Position numbers and translations under genes: made by a program. DNA of 64,000 bases from Arthrobacter sp. efr-133-R2A-120. Lineage in GTDB: Bacteria; Actinomycetota; Actinomycetes; Actinomycetales; Micrococcaceae. Below the pieces are notes generated by a model that worked only from the letters and a program-made list of their open reading frames with translations, had not been told where the DNA came from and searched no databases. How positions within the stretch are numbered: position 1 is the stretch's first letter; the number at the start of each line of letters is the position of its first letter. The stretch covers positions 1 to 64,000 of the forward strand of contig NZ_JARVRF010000010.1 of assembly GCF_030209835.1 (NCBI RefSeq), given 5' to 3'. This document shows, in pieces, positions 17,263 to 27,588 of the stretch.

Positions 17263-17715
17263 TCAGGCGGACTGCCCGGCAGAGTCTTCCCCATGGGTGG
17301 CGTTCCATTCGGCTTGCTCACGATCACGCTGGGCGTTCTCGCGGTCGATCCGCATGCCGGCACGGATGCCGTACCACCAGCAGGCCGCGAACAGGACGCC
17401 CACCACGAACATCGTGGGCTCGACGAAGCCCGAAAGAACCAAGACCAGCTGCAATACCCAGCCGACACCGATGCCCCACGGCTTGCTGAGCACGGCACAG
17501 GCCAGGATCAGCACAACGCTCAGCGTAATGCCGAATGTCAGGATCAGGGCTGGCTGCACCTCTCCACGCTTCAGTCCGAATACAGCCAAGGTGGCGAAGA
17601 ACGCGACGAAGGCCTCCAGGAGCAGCACGGTCGAAGCGAACATCACCTTGGTGGAGCGGCGCTTCTTGGGCATCCCGGGCCGCCATTCGCGCTGGGCTTT
17701 GGTGAGTTTGGCCAC
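17263..17715 (-). CDS. DUF4233-like membrane protein
   Basis: 150 aa with four hydrophobic segments (about residues 24-47, 54-76, 80-100, 101-118) and charged ends. It starts two bases after the folC stop, the position typical of DUF4233 proteins in actinobacteria. Function unknown; tight coupling to folC suggests co-translation rather than a proven role in folate metabolism. Confidence 0.8.
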   Translation of the reverse strand: MAKLTKAQREWRPGMPKKRRSTKVMFASTVLLLEAFVAFFATLAVFGLKRGEVQPALILTFGITLSVVLILACAVLSKPWGIGVGWVLQLVLVLSGFVEPTMFVVGVLFAACWWYGIRAGMRIDRENAQRDREQAEWNATHGEDSAGQSA

Positions 17716-17717
17716 GC

Positions 17718-19079
17718 TCAGGAACCAACCTTCCCGAGGAGCATGCGGGCTTCGGCCACCACAGTGATGGAGCCCGTGACGAGGACGCCGCCAGCCAGGT
17801 CATCGTTTGCTTCGGCACGCTCCACGGCCCACTCGATCGCGTCATCCAGCTTCTCGGCAATGTGGACGTTATCCGCACCGAAGCCAAGGTCGACGGCGAG
17901 ATCTGCCAGTTGCGCGGCCGGGATGGCCCGCGGCGAGCTGGACTGCGTGAAACAGAACTCCTCTGCCAATCCACCCAGGGATTCCTTGAGCTGCCTCAGG
18001 ATTTCTTCCGCGTCCTTTTCCTTCAGGATTCCGAGGACAACCACCAGCTTGCTGAAGCTGAAAGCCTCTTCAATTGCCTCTGCCGAGACGCGGATGCCAT
18101 CCGGGTTGTGGGCGGCATCCACGATGATCGTGGGAGCGGTGCGCACCACCTCGAGACGGCCCGGCGAGCTGACGTTGCCGAAAGCTTCCCGCAGCACGTC
18201 GCCGTCGAGTTCCTTCTCGCCTCCACCAAGGAATGCCTCCAGGGCAGCGACGGCGACTGCGGCGTTCTCGGCCTGGTGTGCGCCGTGCAAAGGAAGCAAC
18301 AGGTCCTCATAGCGGCCTGCGAGCCCCTGGATGCTCAGCACTTGGCCCCCGACGGCAACGCTGCGGGACTCGACGCCGAATTCGACACCCTCGAAGCGGA
18401 ATGGCACGCCGGCCTCGCGCGCCTTCTCAAGCAGCACTTGCGCGGCGTCCACGGGCTGGGCAGCGCTGATCAGGAAGCCGCCCGGCTTGATGATTCCGGC
18501 CTTCTCGCGGGCGATATCCTCGGTGGTGTCGCCGAGGAGATCAGTGTGGTCGAGGGAAATCGGAGTCACAACGGAAACCTGTCCGTCACCCACATTCGTG
18601 GCATCGGTGATGCCGCCCAGTCCCACTTCAATCACGGCGACATTGACGGGTTGGTCCGCGAAGATCGCGAAGCCCAGAATGGTGAGGCACTCGAAGTACG
18701 TGAGCCTGGGCTGGCCATCGGCTTCGAGTTCCTTGTCCACGATCTCGAGGTACGGACGGATCTCGTCCCAGATCCGGACAAAGGTCTCATCGGAAACCGG
18801 CTCGCCGTCGATGCTGATGCGCTCGGTAACCTTCGACAGGTGCGGACTCGTGTAACGGCCCGTGCTCAAGCCGTGGGCACGAAGCCCCGCCTCGATCATG
18901 CGGGCGGTGGATGTCTTGCCGTTGGTGCCCGTGATGTGGATGATCGGGAACGCCTTGTTGGGCTCCCCCAGCACGTCCATGGCCCGGTAAAGGGGCGCCA
19001 GCCGCGGCTCCATTTTGTTTTCCGGGGCGCGGCCCAGGAGTTCGGCGTAGACGCTTTCTACGGAGAATTCGTCGCTCAT
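17718..19079 (-). CDS. folC: Bifunctional folylpolyglutamate synthase / dihydrofolate synthase
   Basis: 453 aa Mur-ligase-fold enzyme that adds glutamate to dihydropteroate and folates. The P-loop ITGTNGKTSTARMIE is near residue 48, YTSPHLSKVTERI follows, then the central GLGGITDATNV and C-terminal IIVDAAHNPDG motifs. Three bases separate it from the ileS stop, and two bases from the following DUF4233-like gene, so the three are probably one operon. Confidence 0.96.
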   Translation of the reverse strand: MSDEFSVESVYAELLGRAPENKMEPRLAPLYRAMDVLGEPNKAFPIIHITGTNGKTSTARMIEAGLRAHGLSTGRYTSPHLSKVTERISIDGEPVSDETFVRIWDEIRPYLEIVDKELEADGQPRLTYFECLTILGFAIFADQPVNVAVIEVGLGGITDATNVGDGQVSVVTPISLDHTDLLGDTTEDIAREKAGIIKPGGFLISAAQPVDAAQVLLEKAREAGVPFRFEGVEFGVESRSVAVGGQVLSIQGLAGRYEDLLLPLHGAHQAENAAVAVAALEAFLGGGEKELDGDVLREAFGNVSSPGRLEVVRTAPTIIVDAAHNPDGIRVSAEAIEEAFSFSKLVVVLGILKEKDAEEILRQLKESLGGLAEEFCFTQSSSPRAIPAAQLADLAVDLGFGADNVHIAEKLDDAIEWAVERAEANDDLAGGVLVTGSITVVAEARMLLGKVGS

Positions 19080-19082
19080 GTT

Positions 19083-22000
19083 CTAGGCCTCGATCTTGGT
19101 AACGGTGATCTGCGGCTCGACGGCGTCGCCGGAGACGACGGGGTCGAGCTTGAGGGACAGGGTTTCGGTCTTGACCAGCTCTTCGTTGGCGCGCAAGGCG
19201 TCAACAACGTCGTGGACTGCCAGGACTGTGGTGTGGATGCGGTCGCTGACGTTGAGTCCTGCGTCCTTGCGGGCCTGCTGGATGGCACGGACCATGTCCC
19301 GCGCCAGGCCTTCGGCAGCCAGTTCCGGAGTGACTTCGGTGTTCAGGACCACGAAGCCACCGCCCGGAAGGACAGCGACGGCCGCGGACGAACCGTCAGC
19401 AGATTCCGCGACGACGGTCTCAAGCGTGTACTCCTGCGGTTCCAGCTCAAGGCCGCCTGCCGTGACAACCCCTGCATCGGAAACAGACCAGTCGCCGGAC
19501 TTGGAACCCTTGATGGCCTGCTGGACGTTCTTGCCCAAGCGCGGACCTGCCGCGCGGGCATTGACCACAAGCTTCTGCTCGATGCCGAATTCCTCCGGCG
19601 ACGCCGTGGCGGCGTCGAGGAGGCGGACGGAACGCAGGTTCAGCTCATCCGCGACGACGGCGGCGAAGCCTTCCAGCGCATCAGCACCGGGTGCCACCAC
19701 CGTGAGCTCCTGCAGCGGCAGGCGGACGCGAAGGTTGGCGGCCTTGCGCAGGCTGGAACCCGTGGAGCAGATCTGCTGGACACGGTCCATCGCCTCGACG
19801 AGTCCGGGGTTTGCCGGGAACAGCGAGGCCTCGGGCCAGTCAGCCAAGTGCACGGAGCGCCCGCCGGTCAGGCCGCGCCAGATCTCCTCGGAAACGAGGG
19901 GAAGCAGTGATGCCGAGACACGGCAGACGGCCTCGAGTGCCGTGTAGAGGGCGTCGAAGGCGTCGGTGTTCTCGTCGAAGAAACGCTGACGGCTGCGGCG
20001 AACGTACCAGTTGGTAAGCATGTCCAGGTAGCTGCGCAATTCATCGCAGGCTCCTGAAATGTCGTACTCGTCCAAGCTGGAAGTGATGTTGCGGACGAGG
20101 TCGCCGGTATTTGCCAGCAAGTACTGGTCCAGCGTGTCCGTGTAGCCGTCGTAGCGCAGTTTGGCGTCATAGCCGGCGCCTCCATTGGAGGCGTTCGTGT
20201 ACAGCGTGAAGAAGCTGTAGACATTCCACAGCGGCAGGATGACCTGGCGGACGCCGTCGCGGATTCCCTGTTCGGTGACTACGAGGTTGCCGCCACGCAG
20301 GATGGGGCTGGACATCAGGAACCAGCGCATGGCGTCGGAACCGTCGCGGTCCAGGACCTCGGAGACATCCGGGTAGTTGCGCAGGCTCTTGGACATCTTC
20401 TGCCCGTCGGAGCCCAGGACGATGCCATGGCTGATCACATTGCGGAAGGCCGGCCGGTCGAAGAGTGCCGTGGACAGGATGTGCAGCATGTAGAACCAGC
20501 CGCGGGTCTGCCCGATGTACTCGACGATGAAGTCTGCCGGGTTGTGGGTGTCGAACCATTCCTCGTTCTGGAACGGATAGTGCACCTGGCCGTAGGGCAT
20601 GGAGCCCGAGTCGAACCAGACGTCCAGGACGTCCTCGACCCGGCGCATGGTGGACTGGCCCTCTTCCGGCGAGCGCGGGTCGTCCGGGTTGGGCCGGGTG
20701 AGTTCGTCGATGAACGGGCGGTGCAGGTCAACTTGGCCGTCGTTGTTCATCGGAAGGCGGCCAAAATCGGCTTCCATCTCGGCGAGCGAGCCGTAGACGT
20801 CGGTGCGCGGATATTCGGGGTCGTCGGACTGCCACACCGGGATGGGCGAGCCCCAGTAACGGTTGCGGCTGATGGACCAGTCGCGGGCGTTGGCCAGCCA
20901 TTTGCCGAACTGTCCGTCCTTGACGTTGCCCGGGATCCAGTTGATCTCCTGGTTCAGTTCGGACATGCGGTCCTTGAACTTGGTGACCTCCACGTACCAG
21001 GAGGACACTGCGCGGTAGATCAGGGGGTTGCGGCAGCGCCAGCAGTGCGGGTAGCTGTGCTCGTAGCTGGCCTGTCGGACCAGGCGGCCGCCGGAACGCA
21101 GTGCCTGTGTGATCGGCTTGTTGGCATCGAATACCTGCAGCCCGGAGATTTCGGCGAGCGGTCCGTGTGCGAACAGGTGGAGGAACTTGGCGCCTTCGTC
21201 GACGGAGAGCACCACGGGGATACCCGCGTCCTCACAGACTTTCTGGTCGTCTTCACCGTAGGCCGGGGCCTGGTGAACGATGCCCGTACCGTCGGTGGTA
21301 GTGACGTAGTCCGCCACGAGGAAGCGCCAGCCGTTCTGCGTGCCGTATTTCTCGGTGTCGGAGAAGTAGTCCCAGAGCGGCTCGTATTCCAGTCCGGCCA
21401 ACTCGGTGCCCGCGTAGCTTGCCGTGACGGCGGCGGTGGCGGCAGCACCGCCATCGGCACCATCACCGTACCCCAGATCCTTGGCGTAGGTGCCGAGAAG
21501 ATCGGCGGCCAGCAGGAAGCTGCCCGTCACCGGAGCCTCCGCGGAGGCGGCCTTGATCCCGTTGGGACCGGCCGGAACCACGGCGTAAGAGATGTCGGGC
21601 CCGACGGCGAGCGCCAGGTTGGTGGGCAGCGTCCAGGGGGTCGTGGTCCACGCGAGCGCCTGCACGCCTTCAAGGGACTTGGAGAGTTCCGACTCCCCTG
21701 CCTTGATGGGGAAGGTCACGGTGACGGTCTGGTCCTGGCGGTTCTTGTAGACATCGTCATCCATGCGCAACTCATGGTTGGACAGCGGCGTCTCGTCCTT
21801 CCAGCAGTACGGCAGGACGCGGTACCCGTTGTAGGTGAGGCCCTTCTCGTGGAGCTGCTTGAAGGCCCAAAGGACAGACTCCATGTACTCGACGTTGAGG
21901 GTCTTGTAGTCGTTGTCGAAGTCCACCCAGCGTGCCTGGCGCGTGACGTAGCTCTTCCATTCGTCTGCGTACTTCATGACGGAGGCACGGCAGGCGTCGT

Positions 22001-22412
22001 TGAACTTGTCGATGCCCATCGCCTCGATCTGCGTCTTGTCCGTCATGCCCAGTTGCTTCATGGCTTCGAGTTCAGCGGGCAGGCCGTGGGTATCCCAGCC
22101 GAAGCGCCGTTCGACGCGCTTGCCGCGCTGGGTCTGGTAACGGCCTACCAGGTCCTTGGCGTAGCCGGTCAGGAGGTGGCCGTAGTGGGGCAGTCCGTTG
22201 GCGAAGGGAGGACCGTCGTAGAAGACGAACTCGTTGCTGCCGGGGTGCCCGCCGGGCAGATCAGCGCTGCGGTTGTCGATGCTGGCCTGGAAGGTGCCGT
22301 CTTCATCCCAGTACTTGAGGATGCGCTCTTCGATCTCCGGGAACTTCACGGAGGCGGACACGCCTGTTGAGGTGCCGGACGGAGTTGTGGAGGCCTTGGG
22401 GTAATACGTCAT
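19083..22412 (-). CDS. ileS: Isoleucyl-tRNA synthetase, eukaryote-like (IleS2) type
   Basis: 1109 aa class I synthetase. The HIGH signature reads [18 protein letters not shown] and the KMSKS loop is [13 protein letters not shown]. The length of about 1100 and the HYGH variant fit the eukaryote-like IleS2 branch, which is known to tolerate mupirocin; that property is inferred from the family. CP1 editing and C-terminal anticodon-binding regions follow. I chose ATG 22412 (MTYYPKAS) because AGGATGAAGAG lies just before it; the frame extends to a GTG at 22442. A T-box leader precedes it. Confidence 0.96.
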   Translation of the reverse strand: MTYYPKASTTPSGTSTGVSASVKFPEIEERILKYWDEDGTFQASIDNRSADLPGGHPGSNEFVFYDGPPFANGLPHYGHLLTGYAKDLVGRYQTQRGKRVERRFGWDTHGLPAELEAMKQLGMTDKTQIEAMGIDKFNDACRASVMKYADEWKSYVTRQARWVDFDNDYKTLNVEYMESVLWAFKQLHEKGLTYNGYRVLPYCWKDETPLSNHELRMDDDVYKNRQDQTVTVTFPIKAGESELSKSLEGVQALAWTTTPWTLPTNLALAVGPDISYAVVPAGPNGIKAASAEAPVTGSFLLAADLLGTYAKDLGYGDGADGGAAATAAVTASYAGTELAGLEYEPLWDYFSDTEKYGTQNGWRFLVADYVTTTDGTGIVHQAPAYGEDDQKVCEDAGIPVVLSVDEGAKFLHLFAHGPLAEISGLQVFDANKPITQALRSGGRLVRQASYEHSYPHCWRCRNPLIYRAVSSWYVEVTKFKDRMSELNQEINWIPGNVKDGQFGKWLANARDWSISRNRYWGSPIPVWQSDDPEYPRTDVYGSLAEMEADFGRLPMNNDGQVDLHRPFIDELTRPNPDDPRSPEEGQSTMRRVEDVLDVWFDSGSMPYGQVHYPFQNEEWFDTHNPADFIVEYIGQTRGWFYMLHILSTALFDRPAFRNVISHGIVLGSDGQKMSKSLRNYPDVSEVLDRDGSDAMRWFLMSSPILRGGNLVVTEQGIRDGVRQVILPLWNVYSFFTLYTNASNGGAGYDAKLRYDGYTDTLDQYLLANTGDLVRNITSSLDEYDISGACDELRSYLDMLTNWYVRRSRQRFFDENTDAFDALYTALEAVCRVSASLLPLVSEEIWRGLTGGRSVHLADWPEASLFPANPGLVEAMDRVQQICSTGSSLRKAANLRVRLPLQELTVVAPGADALEGFAAVVADELNLRSVRLLDAATASPEEFGIEQKLVVNARAAGPRLGKNVQQAIKGSKSGDWSVSDAGVVTAGGLELEPQEYTLETVVAESADGSSAAVAVLPGGGFVVLNTEVTPELAAEGLARDMVRAIQQARKDAGLNVSDRIHTTVLAVHDVVDALRANEELVKTETLSLKLDPVVSGDAVEPQITVTKIEA

Positions 22413-22454
22413 CTCTTCATCCTGGGTTGAGCCGGTGAACACAAAGTTTCATTC

Positions 22455-22675
22455 AGGATGCGAGGACGGCGCCAGCTGCGTTGTTTCCAACAGCGCCGGT
22501 ACCGCGGTACCACCTCACTTACCGGCGCCAACTCTGCTCCTTTTGGAAAGGAGCTGATCCGGCGTCGGCCGCTCATTGCTGCTGTGACGGGCTTACCCGT
22601 CCGGTTCTACTGACTCCCGTAGTGGCGGGGGCGTTCTTCCGGAAGCTCACCGGTGATGTCCGGGTCAAAGCTTGT
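22455..22675 (-). ncRNA. T-box leader of ileS, specifier AUC
   Basis: On the minus strand AGGTGGTACCGCG (22515-22503) is the near-invariant T-box sequence that pairs with the uncharged tRNA 3' end. Upstream is a short Stem I, CCGGACATCACCGGTGAG, whose exposed ATC (22657-22655) matches an isoleucine specifier codon. GTAGAACCGGACGGGT lies between. The short Stem I is the form known from actinobacterial ileS, which usually acts on translation. Exact ends are estimated. Confidence 0.9.
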
Positions 22676-22742
22676 GCCACAAGTCTAGCGGCAGCGGCGC
22701 CGCGAGCTCCACTTGGGGGATGGGGCGCGCGACGCCGGGACC

Positions 22743-23501
22743 TTAGCCTTTGCGGATCAACTTGTGGGTGGCGGCCTGCGCCACCGGGCGGACGATAATC
22801 TCGTCCAGGTTGATGTGGTGCGGCAATGAGACGGCGTACTTGACGACGTCGGCGACGTCTTCCGGCGTGAGCGGCTTCTCGACGCCGGCGTACACCTTGG
22901 CTGCCGCTGTGGCATCGCCGAGACGGTTGAGCGCGAATTCCTCCGTGCGGACGAGCCCGGGTGCCACCTCGATGACGCGGATGTTGTTCTCGGCTTCCTC
23001 CAGGCGCAGGGCGCCGGTCATGGCGTGCTGGGCGAACTTGGCCGCGTTGTACCCGCCGCCGCCCTCGTAGGCAGTGAATCCCGCCGTCGACGTCAGGTTC
23101 AAAACGGTGCCCTCGCCGTTGGCCCGCAGCATCGGCAGGAAGGCCCGGGTCAGCTTCAAGGTGCCGAGCACGTTGACTTGGTACATCCAGTCCCAGTCTT
23201 CGGTCTGCGCATTGGCCAGGGTGTCTGCGCCCCGTGCGCCGCCGGCAATGTTGATGAGCGTGTCTGCTCCGCCTGCCTCGGTGACGGCCGAGAGCAAGGC
23301 CGCGACGTCGTCGTCATTGGTGATATCCGCGGCGAACGGCACAGCGCCGCTCTCGGCGCCGAGTGCCTCGAGCCGTTCCGCACGGCGGGCGACGGCGAAT
23401 ACCTTCCATCCATCTGCGGCGAGGGCCCGCACTGTGGCTTCGCCGATTCCCGTGCTGGCGCCGGTCACTACTGCGGTCTTCGTCTGTACTTCCTCAGTCA
23501 T
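22743..23501 (-). CDS. Short-chain dehydrogenase/reductase (classical SDR)
   Basis: 252 aa Rossmann enzyme. TGASTGIG (13-20) binds the cofactor, NIAGG stabilises the fold, and the catalytic triad is S138, Y151 and K155 (YNAAK). ARR at 38-40 after the second strand hints at NADP preference. The closest named group is the YdfG-like serine/3-hydroxy-acid dehydrogenases. The substrate cannot be assigned. It precedes a methyltransferase gene transcribed in the same direction. Confidence 0.9.
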   Translation of the reverse strand: MTEEVQTKTAVVTGASTGIGEATVRALAADGWKVFAVARRAERLEALGAESGAVPFAADITNDDDVAALLSAVTEAGGADTLINIAGGARGADTLANAQTEDWDWMYQVNVLGTLKLTRAFLPMLRANGEGTVLNLTSTAGFTAYEGGGGYNAAKFAQHAMTGALRLEEAENNIRVIEVAPGLVRTEEFALNRLGDATAAAKVYAGVEKPLTPEDVADVVKYAVSLPHHINLDEIIVRPVAQAATHKLIRKG

Positions 23502-23510
23502 GGCACCACC

Positions 23511-24149
23511 CTAACGTGGTTCACCGGGAGAAACCGCACGGCCAAGAATGTGGGCGATCGGCGGGGACAGTGGTCCGGCAGAGAAGCCGAAACGCTCGCT
23601 CTGCAGCACCTGGAAGCCGGCGTCGCCGATCGCCTGAAGGGTATTGCGGTTGGGATGGCAGCCTCCGGCCACGTGCTGCCAGACCGGAGTGAGCAGATCC
23701 TCGACGGCTGCGAGAAGCCTCTTGTCCGAGCGGACATGCTCGTAGAACGCCAAGGTTCCGCCGGGCCGAAGCACGCGGCGGATTTCCGCCAACGCGGCCG
23801 CTTGGTCCGCGACGCTGCAGAGGACAAGACTGACCACGACGGCGTCCGCCTCACCGTCGGCCGCCGGAATGTTCTCGGCGGTTCCTGGAACAACCGTGAC
23901 CGGTACAGCCGCGAGCCGGGCCTTAGCTCGAGCAAGCCCCCTGAGGTAGTCATCGGGCTCAACCGCGAGGACGCTTTCCACGGTGGCCGGGTACAGGCCG
24001 AACGACGAGCCCTCGCCGGCGCCGACCTCGACGACGCGGCCCCGGAGGTCGGACAGCAAGCTGCGCCGGTGCTCGTTGCCGCCGCGCATGTTTATCGCGG
24101 GAACCGCCCGGGCGTAGGCCCGCGCAAAGCGCGGATGCTGCGGCGTCAT
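23511..24149 (-). CDS. Class I SAM-dependent methyltransferase
   Basis: 212 aa. Motif I VVEVGAGEGSS lies at about 39-49, the acidic residue of motif II in AVEPDDYL, and the post-motif region ADAVVVSLVLCSV, LRPGGTLAFYEHV. This resembles the Methyltransf_11 / UbiE-like group with no assigned substrate. It overlaps the DUF488 gene upstream by four bases, so both are co-translated. Confidence 0.88.
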   Translation of the reverse strand: MTPQHPRFARAYARAVPAINMRGGNEHRRSLLSDLRGRVVEVGAGEGSSFGLYPATVESVLAVEPDDYLRGLARAKARLAAVPVTVVPGTAENIPAADGEADAVVVSLVLCSVADQAAALAEIRRVLRPGGTLAFYEHVRSDKRLLAAVEDLLTPVWQHVAGGCHPNRNTLQAIGDAGFQVLQSERFGFSAGPLSPPIAHILGRAVSPGEPR

Positions 24150-24523
24150 GTGTCCGCCGCCCCGGTACGCAGCAGGAACTCCCGCAGCACGCGGGCGTGG
24201 TTGACTTCAGGATCCCTGGCGCCGTAGAGCAGCGTCACACGCTTTTCCGCGGCGGCCAGCTCCAGCACCTGCTCCACGGCAGGATTCTGTTCCAGCTCGG
24301 CCAGGTAAGCGCGGCGGAAGTCCTCGAATCGCTCCTGCATATGGGCAAACTCGGTGCGCAGCGGCGGCGAGGGAGCGATCTCCTTGAGCCACAGATCCAA
24401 ACGGGCGCGTTCTTTGGATACCCCTCGCGGCCAGAGCCGGTCCACCAGAACCCGGTAGCCGTCGTAGTCGGCTGCTTCGTCATAGATGCGCTTTATCACC
24501 AGAACGTCCTTGAGTTCCGCCAT
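24146..24523 (-). CDS. DUF488-family protein
   Basis: 125 aa. YRVLVDRLWPRGVSKERA, LWLKEIAPSPPLR and the C-terminal VTLLYGARDPEVNHA are the recognisable DUF488 signature. The function is unknown. I chose ATG 24523 (MAELKDVL) because the conserved domain begins there. The stop overlaps the next gene's ATG by four bases. It is divergent from valS. Confidence 0.85.
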   Translation of the reverse strand: MAELKDVLVIKRIYDEAADYDGYRVLVDRLWPRGVSKERARLDLWLKEIAPSPPLRTEFAHMQERFEDFRRAYLAELEQNPAVEQVLELAAAEKRVTLLYGARDPEVNHARVLREFLLRTGAADT

Positions 24524-24586
24524 GAGCCGCATGCTACTGCACGTCCGCGTGCCACGGAACAAAGGGCGCCATGAAACAATTGGCCC

Positions 24587-27208
24587 ATGGCTGAATCAAC
24601 GCAGGGTACAGACACGCCCGCCACCGCCCCCATCAACGTTCCCGACAAGCCGGCCCTTGAAGGCCTTGAGGCTGCCTTGACGCAGCGCTGGCTGGACGAA
24701 GGAACCTACAAGTTCAACCCGGACACCACCCGGGAGCAGGTCTACTCGATCGACACTCCCCCGCCCACCGCATCCGGTTCGCTCCACGTGGGCCACATGT
24801 TCTCGTTCACGCAGACGGATGTCCAGGCCCGCTACATGCGCATGACCGGCAAGAACGTCTTCTACCCGATGGGCTGGGACGATAACGGGCTGCCCACCGA
24901 GCGCCGCGTCCAGAACTACTACGGTGTCCGCTGCGATCCCGCCATTCCCTACAACGCGGAGTACCGCCCACCGGCGCAGCCGGCGAAGAACCAGCGCGAC
25001 TTCGACGTCGTCTCGCGCCAGAACTTCATCGAACTCTGTGAGGAACTCGCCGTCGAGGACGAGAAGGTCTTCGAGAACCTGTTCCAGACACTCGGCCTGT
25101 CCGTTGACTGGGACCTGACGTACCGCACCATCGACGACACCTCCCGTGCGGTGTCCCAGCGTGCCTTCCTCGCCAACCTGAACGCCGGTGACGCCTACAT
25201 GGCCGAGGCCCCCACCCTATGGGATGTGACGTTCCGTACCGCCGTCGCGCAGGCCGAGCTGGAGGACCGCGAGGTTGCCGGCGCGTACTACCGCTACCCC
25301 TTCTTCACCGCTGACGGCGAGAAGATCTATATCGAGACAACGCGTCCGGAACTCCTCGCCGCGTGCGCCGCGTTGGTGGCGAACCCCGACGACGAGCGCT
25401 ACCAGCCGTTGTTCGGCAAGACCGTCACGTCCCCCCTGTTCGACGTCGAACTCGAGGTCAAGGCCCACCCGCTTGCCAAGGCGGACAAGGGCTCCGGCAT
25501 CGCGATGGTCTGTACCTTCGGCGACCTGACTGACGTCACCTGGTGGCGCGAACTGCAGCTGCCCACACGCGCCATCATGGGCCGCGACGGCCGCATCATC
25601 GCCGAGACACCCGAGTGGATCACCACCGACGCCGGCAAGGAAGCCTACGCGGCGATTGCCGGCAAGACGGCGTTCTCTGCCAAGGAGAGGGTTGTTGAGC
25701 TTCTCGTTGCCGCCGATCTGCTGGATGGCGAGCCCAAGAAGATCACCCACCCCGTGAACTTCTTCGAGAAGGGCGACAAGCCCCTTGAAGTTGTCACGTC
25801 GCGCCAGTGGTACATCCGCAATGGCGGCCGCGACGAGGACCGCCGCGAACGGTTGATCGCGCGCGGACACGAGATCGACTTCCACCCGTCCTTCATGCGT
25901 TCCCGCTACGAGAACTGGATCTCCGGGCTGAATGGCGACTGGCTCGTTTCACGCCAGCGCTTCTTCGGCGTGCCGATCCCCGTCTGGTACCCGCTGGATG
26001 CCCAGGGCAACCCGGACTACGAGAACCCGATCCTGCCGTCCGACGAGTCCCTTCCCGTGGACCCCGCGGCCGACGCGGCCCCAGGTTTCGACGAGTCCCA
26101 GCGCGAGCAGCCCAACGGTTTCATCGGAGACGCCGACGTCCTGGACACCTGGGCCACGTCTTCGCTGACTCCTCAGATCGTGGGCGGCTGGAGCCGTGAC
26201 GAGGAACTGTTCGGCAAGGTCTACCCCTTCGACCTCCGCCCGCAGGGCCACGACATCATCCGCACCTGGCTTTTCTCCTCGGCTGTCCGGGCGGATTCCC
26301 TGCAGAACAGCGCTCCGTGGAAGCACGCAGCCATCTCGGGCTGGATCCTGGACCCGGACCGCAAGAAGATGTCCAAGTCCAAGGGCAACGTGGTTGTCCC
26401 CACCGACGTCCTGAACGAATTCGGCTCCGACGCCGTCCGTTACTGGGCCGCGTCCGCCAAGCTCGGTGCTGACACCGCCTACGAGATCGCCCAGATGAAG
26501 ATCGGCCGCCGCCTGGCCATCAAGCTGCTCAACGCCTCCAAGTTCGTGTTGAACCTGGGCGCTACGGAGAACTCGGTTGTCGGCGCGGACCTCTCCGTTC
26601 TGAGCAACGCCCTGGACCGGGCACTTTTGGCACAGTTGGCCGACGTCGTGGCGCAGTCCACCAAGTCGTTCGACAACTACGACTACGCCCGCGCCCTGCA
26701 GATCACGGAATCGTTCTTCTGGCAGTTCACGGACGACTACGTGGAGCTCATCAAGGACCGCGCCTACGGTGCGGCCGGCGAGACTGAGCAGGCATCCGTG
26801 CTTGCCGCCCTTGCCACCACGCTGGACTCGCTGTTGCGCCTGTTCGCGCCGTTCCTGCCCTTCGCCACCGAAGAGGTCTGGAGCTGGTGGCGCACGGGTT
26901 CAGTCCACCGCGCGGCGTGGCCGGCAGCCGTGGAAATCGTCGACGGCGACACCACCATGCTGGGCACCGTCGGCATCGCGCTGAGCGGCATCCGCAAGGC
27001 CAAGTCCGAGGCCAAGGTCAAACAGCGCACAGAGGTCCTCTCCGCCACAATCACCGCTACTGAGTCGTTTGTTGCACAGCTGGAAGCCGGACTGGGAGAC
27101 CTGAAGGCCGCGGCCAACGCGCAGGAGATCTCACTGGTAGCCGCGGAGGGCGAACTCACGGTGAGCGACGTGGTCCTCGCGCCTGCCGAGGAGCCCGCCC
27201 AGGCGTAG
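24587..27208 (+). CDS. valS: Valyl-tRNA synthetase (archaeal-like type)
   Basis: 873 aa class I synthetase. The HIGH element is PPPTASGSLHVGHMFSF and KMSKS is DRKKMSKSKGN. YPMGWDDNGLPTERRVQNYY and the editing region mark ValS. A C-terminal coiled arm is short. There is no convincing Shine-Dalgarno site before ATG 24587. A 7-codon ORF (ATG at 24571, MKQLAHG) ends with a TGA just inside the valS start region and has AAAGGG upstream, so the gene may be fed by re-initiation or be leaderless. Confidence 0.96.
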   Translation: MAESTQGTDTPATAPINVPDKPALEGLEAALTQRWLDEGTYKFNPDTTREQVYSIDTPPPTASGSLHVGHMFSFTQTDVQARYMRMTGKNVFYPMGWDDNGLPTERRVQNYYGVRCDPAIPYNAEYRPPAQPAKNQRDFDVVSRQNFIELCEELAVEDEKVFENLFQTLGLSVDWDLTYRTIDDTSRAVSQRAFLANLNAGDAYMAEAPTLWDVTFRTAVAQAELEDREVAGAYYRYPFFTADGEKIYIETTRPELLAACAALVANPDDERYQPLFGKTVTSPLFDVELEVKAHPLAKADKGSGIAMVCTFGDLTDVTWWRELQLPTRAIMGRDGRIIAETPEWITTDAGKEAYAAIAGKTAFSAKERVVELLVAADLLDGEPKKITHPVNFFEKGDKPLEVVTSRQWYIRNGGRDEDRRERLIARGHEIDFHPSFMRSRYENWISGLNGDWLVSRQRFFGVPIPVWYPLDAQGNPDYENPILPSDESLPVDPAADAAPGFDESQREQPNGFIGDADVLDTWATSSLTPQIVGGWSRDEELFGKVYPFDLRPQGHDIIRTWLFSSAVRADSLQNSAPWKHAAISGWILDPDRKKMSKSKGNVVVPTDVLNEFGSDAVRYWAASAKLGADTAYEIAQMKIGRRLAIKLLNASKFVLNLGATENSVVGADLSVLSNALDRALLAQLADVVAQSTKSFDNYDYARALQITESFFWQFTDDYVELIKDRAYGAAGETEQASVLAALATTLDSLLRLFAPFLPFATEEVWSWWRTGSVHRAAWPAAVEIVDGDTTMLGTVGIALSGIRKAKSEAKVKQRTEVLSATITATESFVAQLEAGLGDLKAAANAQEISLVAAEGELTVSDVVLAPAEEPAQA

Positions 27209-27259
27209 TTTCGAAGAATCCGGGAAGTTTCCGGGCACCTGGGATTTCCGGGCAAAGGG

Positions 27260-27300
27260 GAAGCCCCATCAGCGTTTAGCCGTTGGTGGGGCTTCGACTT
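27260..27300 (+). terminator. Intrinsic terminator of valS
   Basis: GAAGCCCCA pairs with TGGGGCTTC around a loop and is followed by GACTTTTC, 50 bases after the valS stop. The remaining 27301-27588 contains no gene that I recognise, and shows only a short repeated TTTCCGGGCA just upstream of the hairpin. Confidence 0.75.
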
Positions 27301-27588
27301 TTCGGCTGCCTGGTGACGTCTTGACAGTCTGGCGGAATCCTCGGACTTTCAGGTCTTCCTACCTCGTCACTGGTAGCTTGCATCCAACTTTGCCGAAGGC
27401 TGCGTCAGATGCATATCACTGAATCTCTGGTTTCCGTGTCCCTCTTCTTTCGAAGTGGGTAAGTTCTATTCTTGACCCGCTCACCGGCCAGCACAAGCCC
27501 CCTCCGGGAACTACTGGCATGTAATTCGGGGGCGTCGCTGCGGGCCTCCGGGGTTCTGGGGGTGGGCGCTTTGTGGCACAGTGTTGCT

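Noticed and set aside
17862..19910. 682-aa plus-strand open frame
   Set aside because: Antisense across folC and ileS; a shadow of their codon bias.
20427..22370. 647-aa plus-strand open frame
   Set aside because: Antisense to ileS, which is complete with HIGH and KMSKS motifs.
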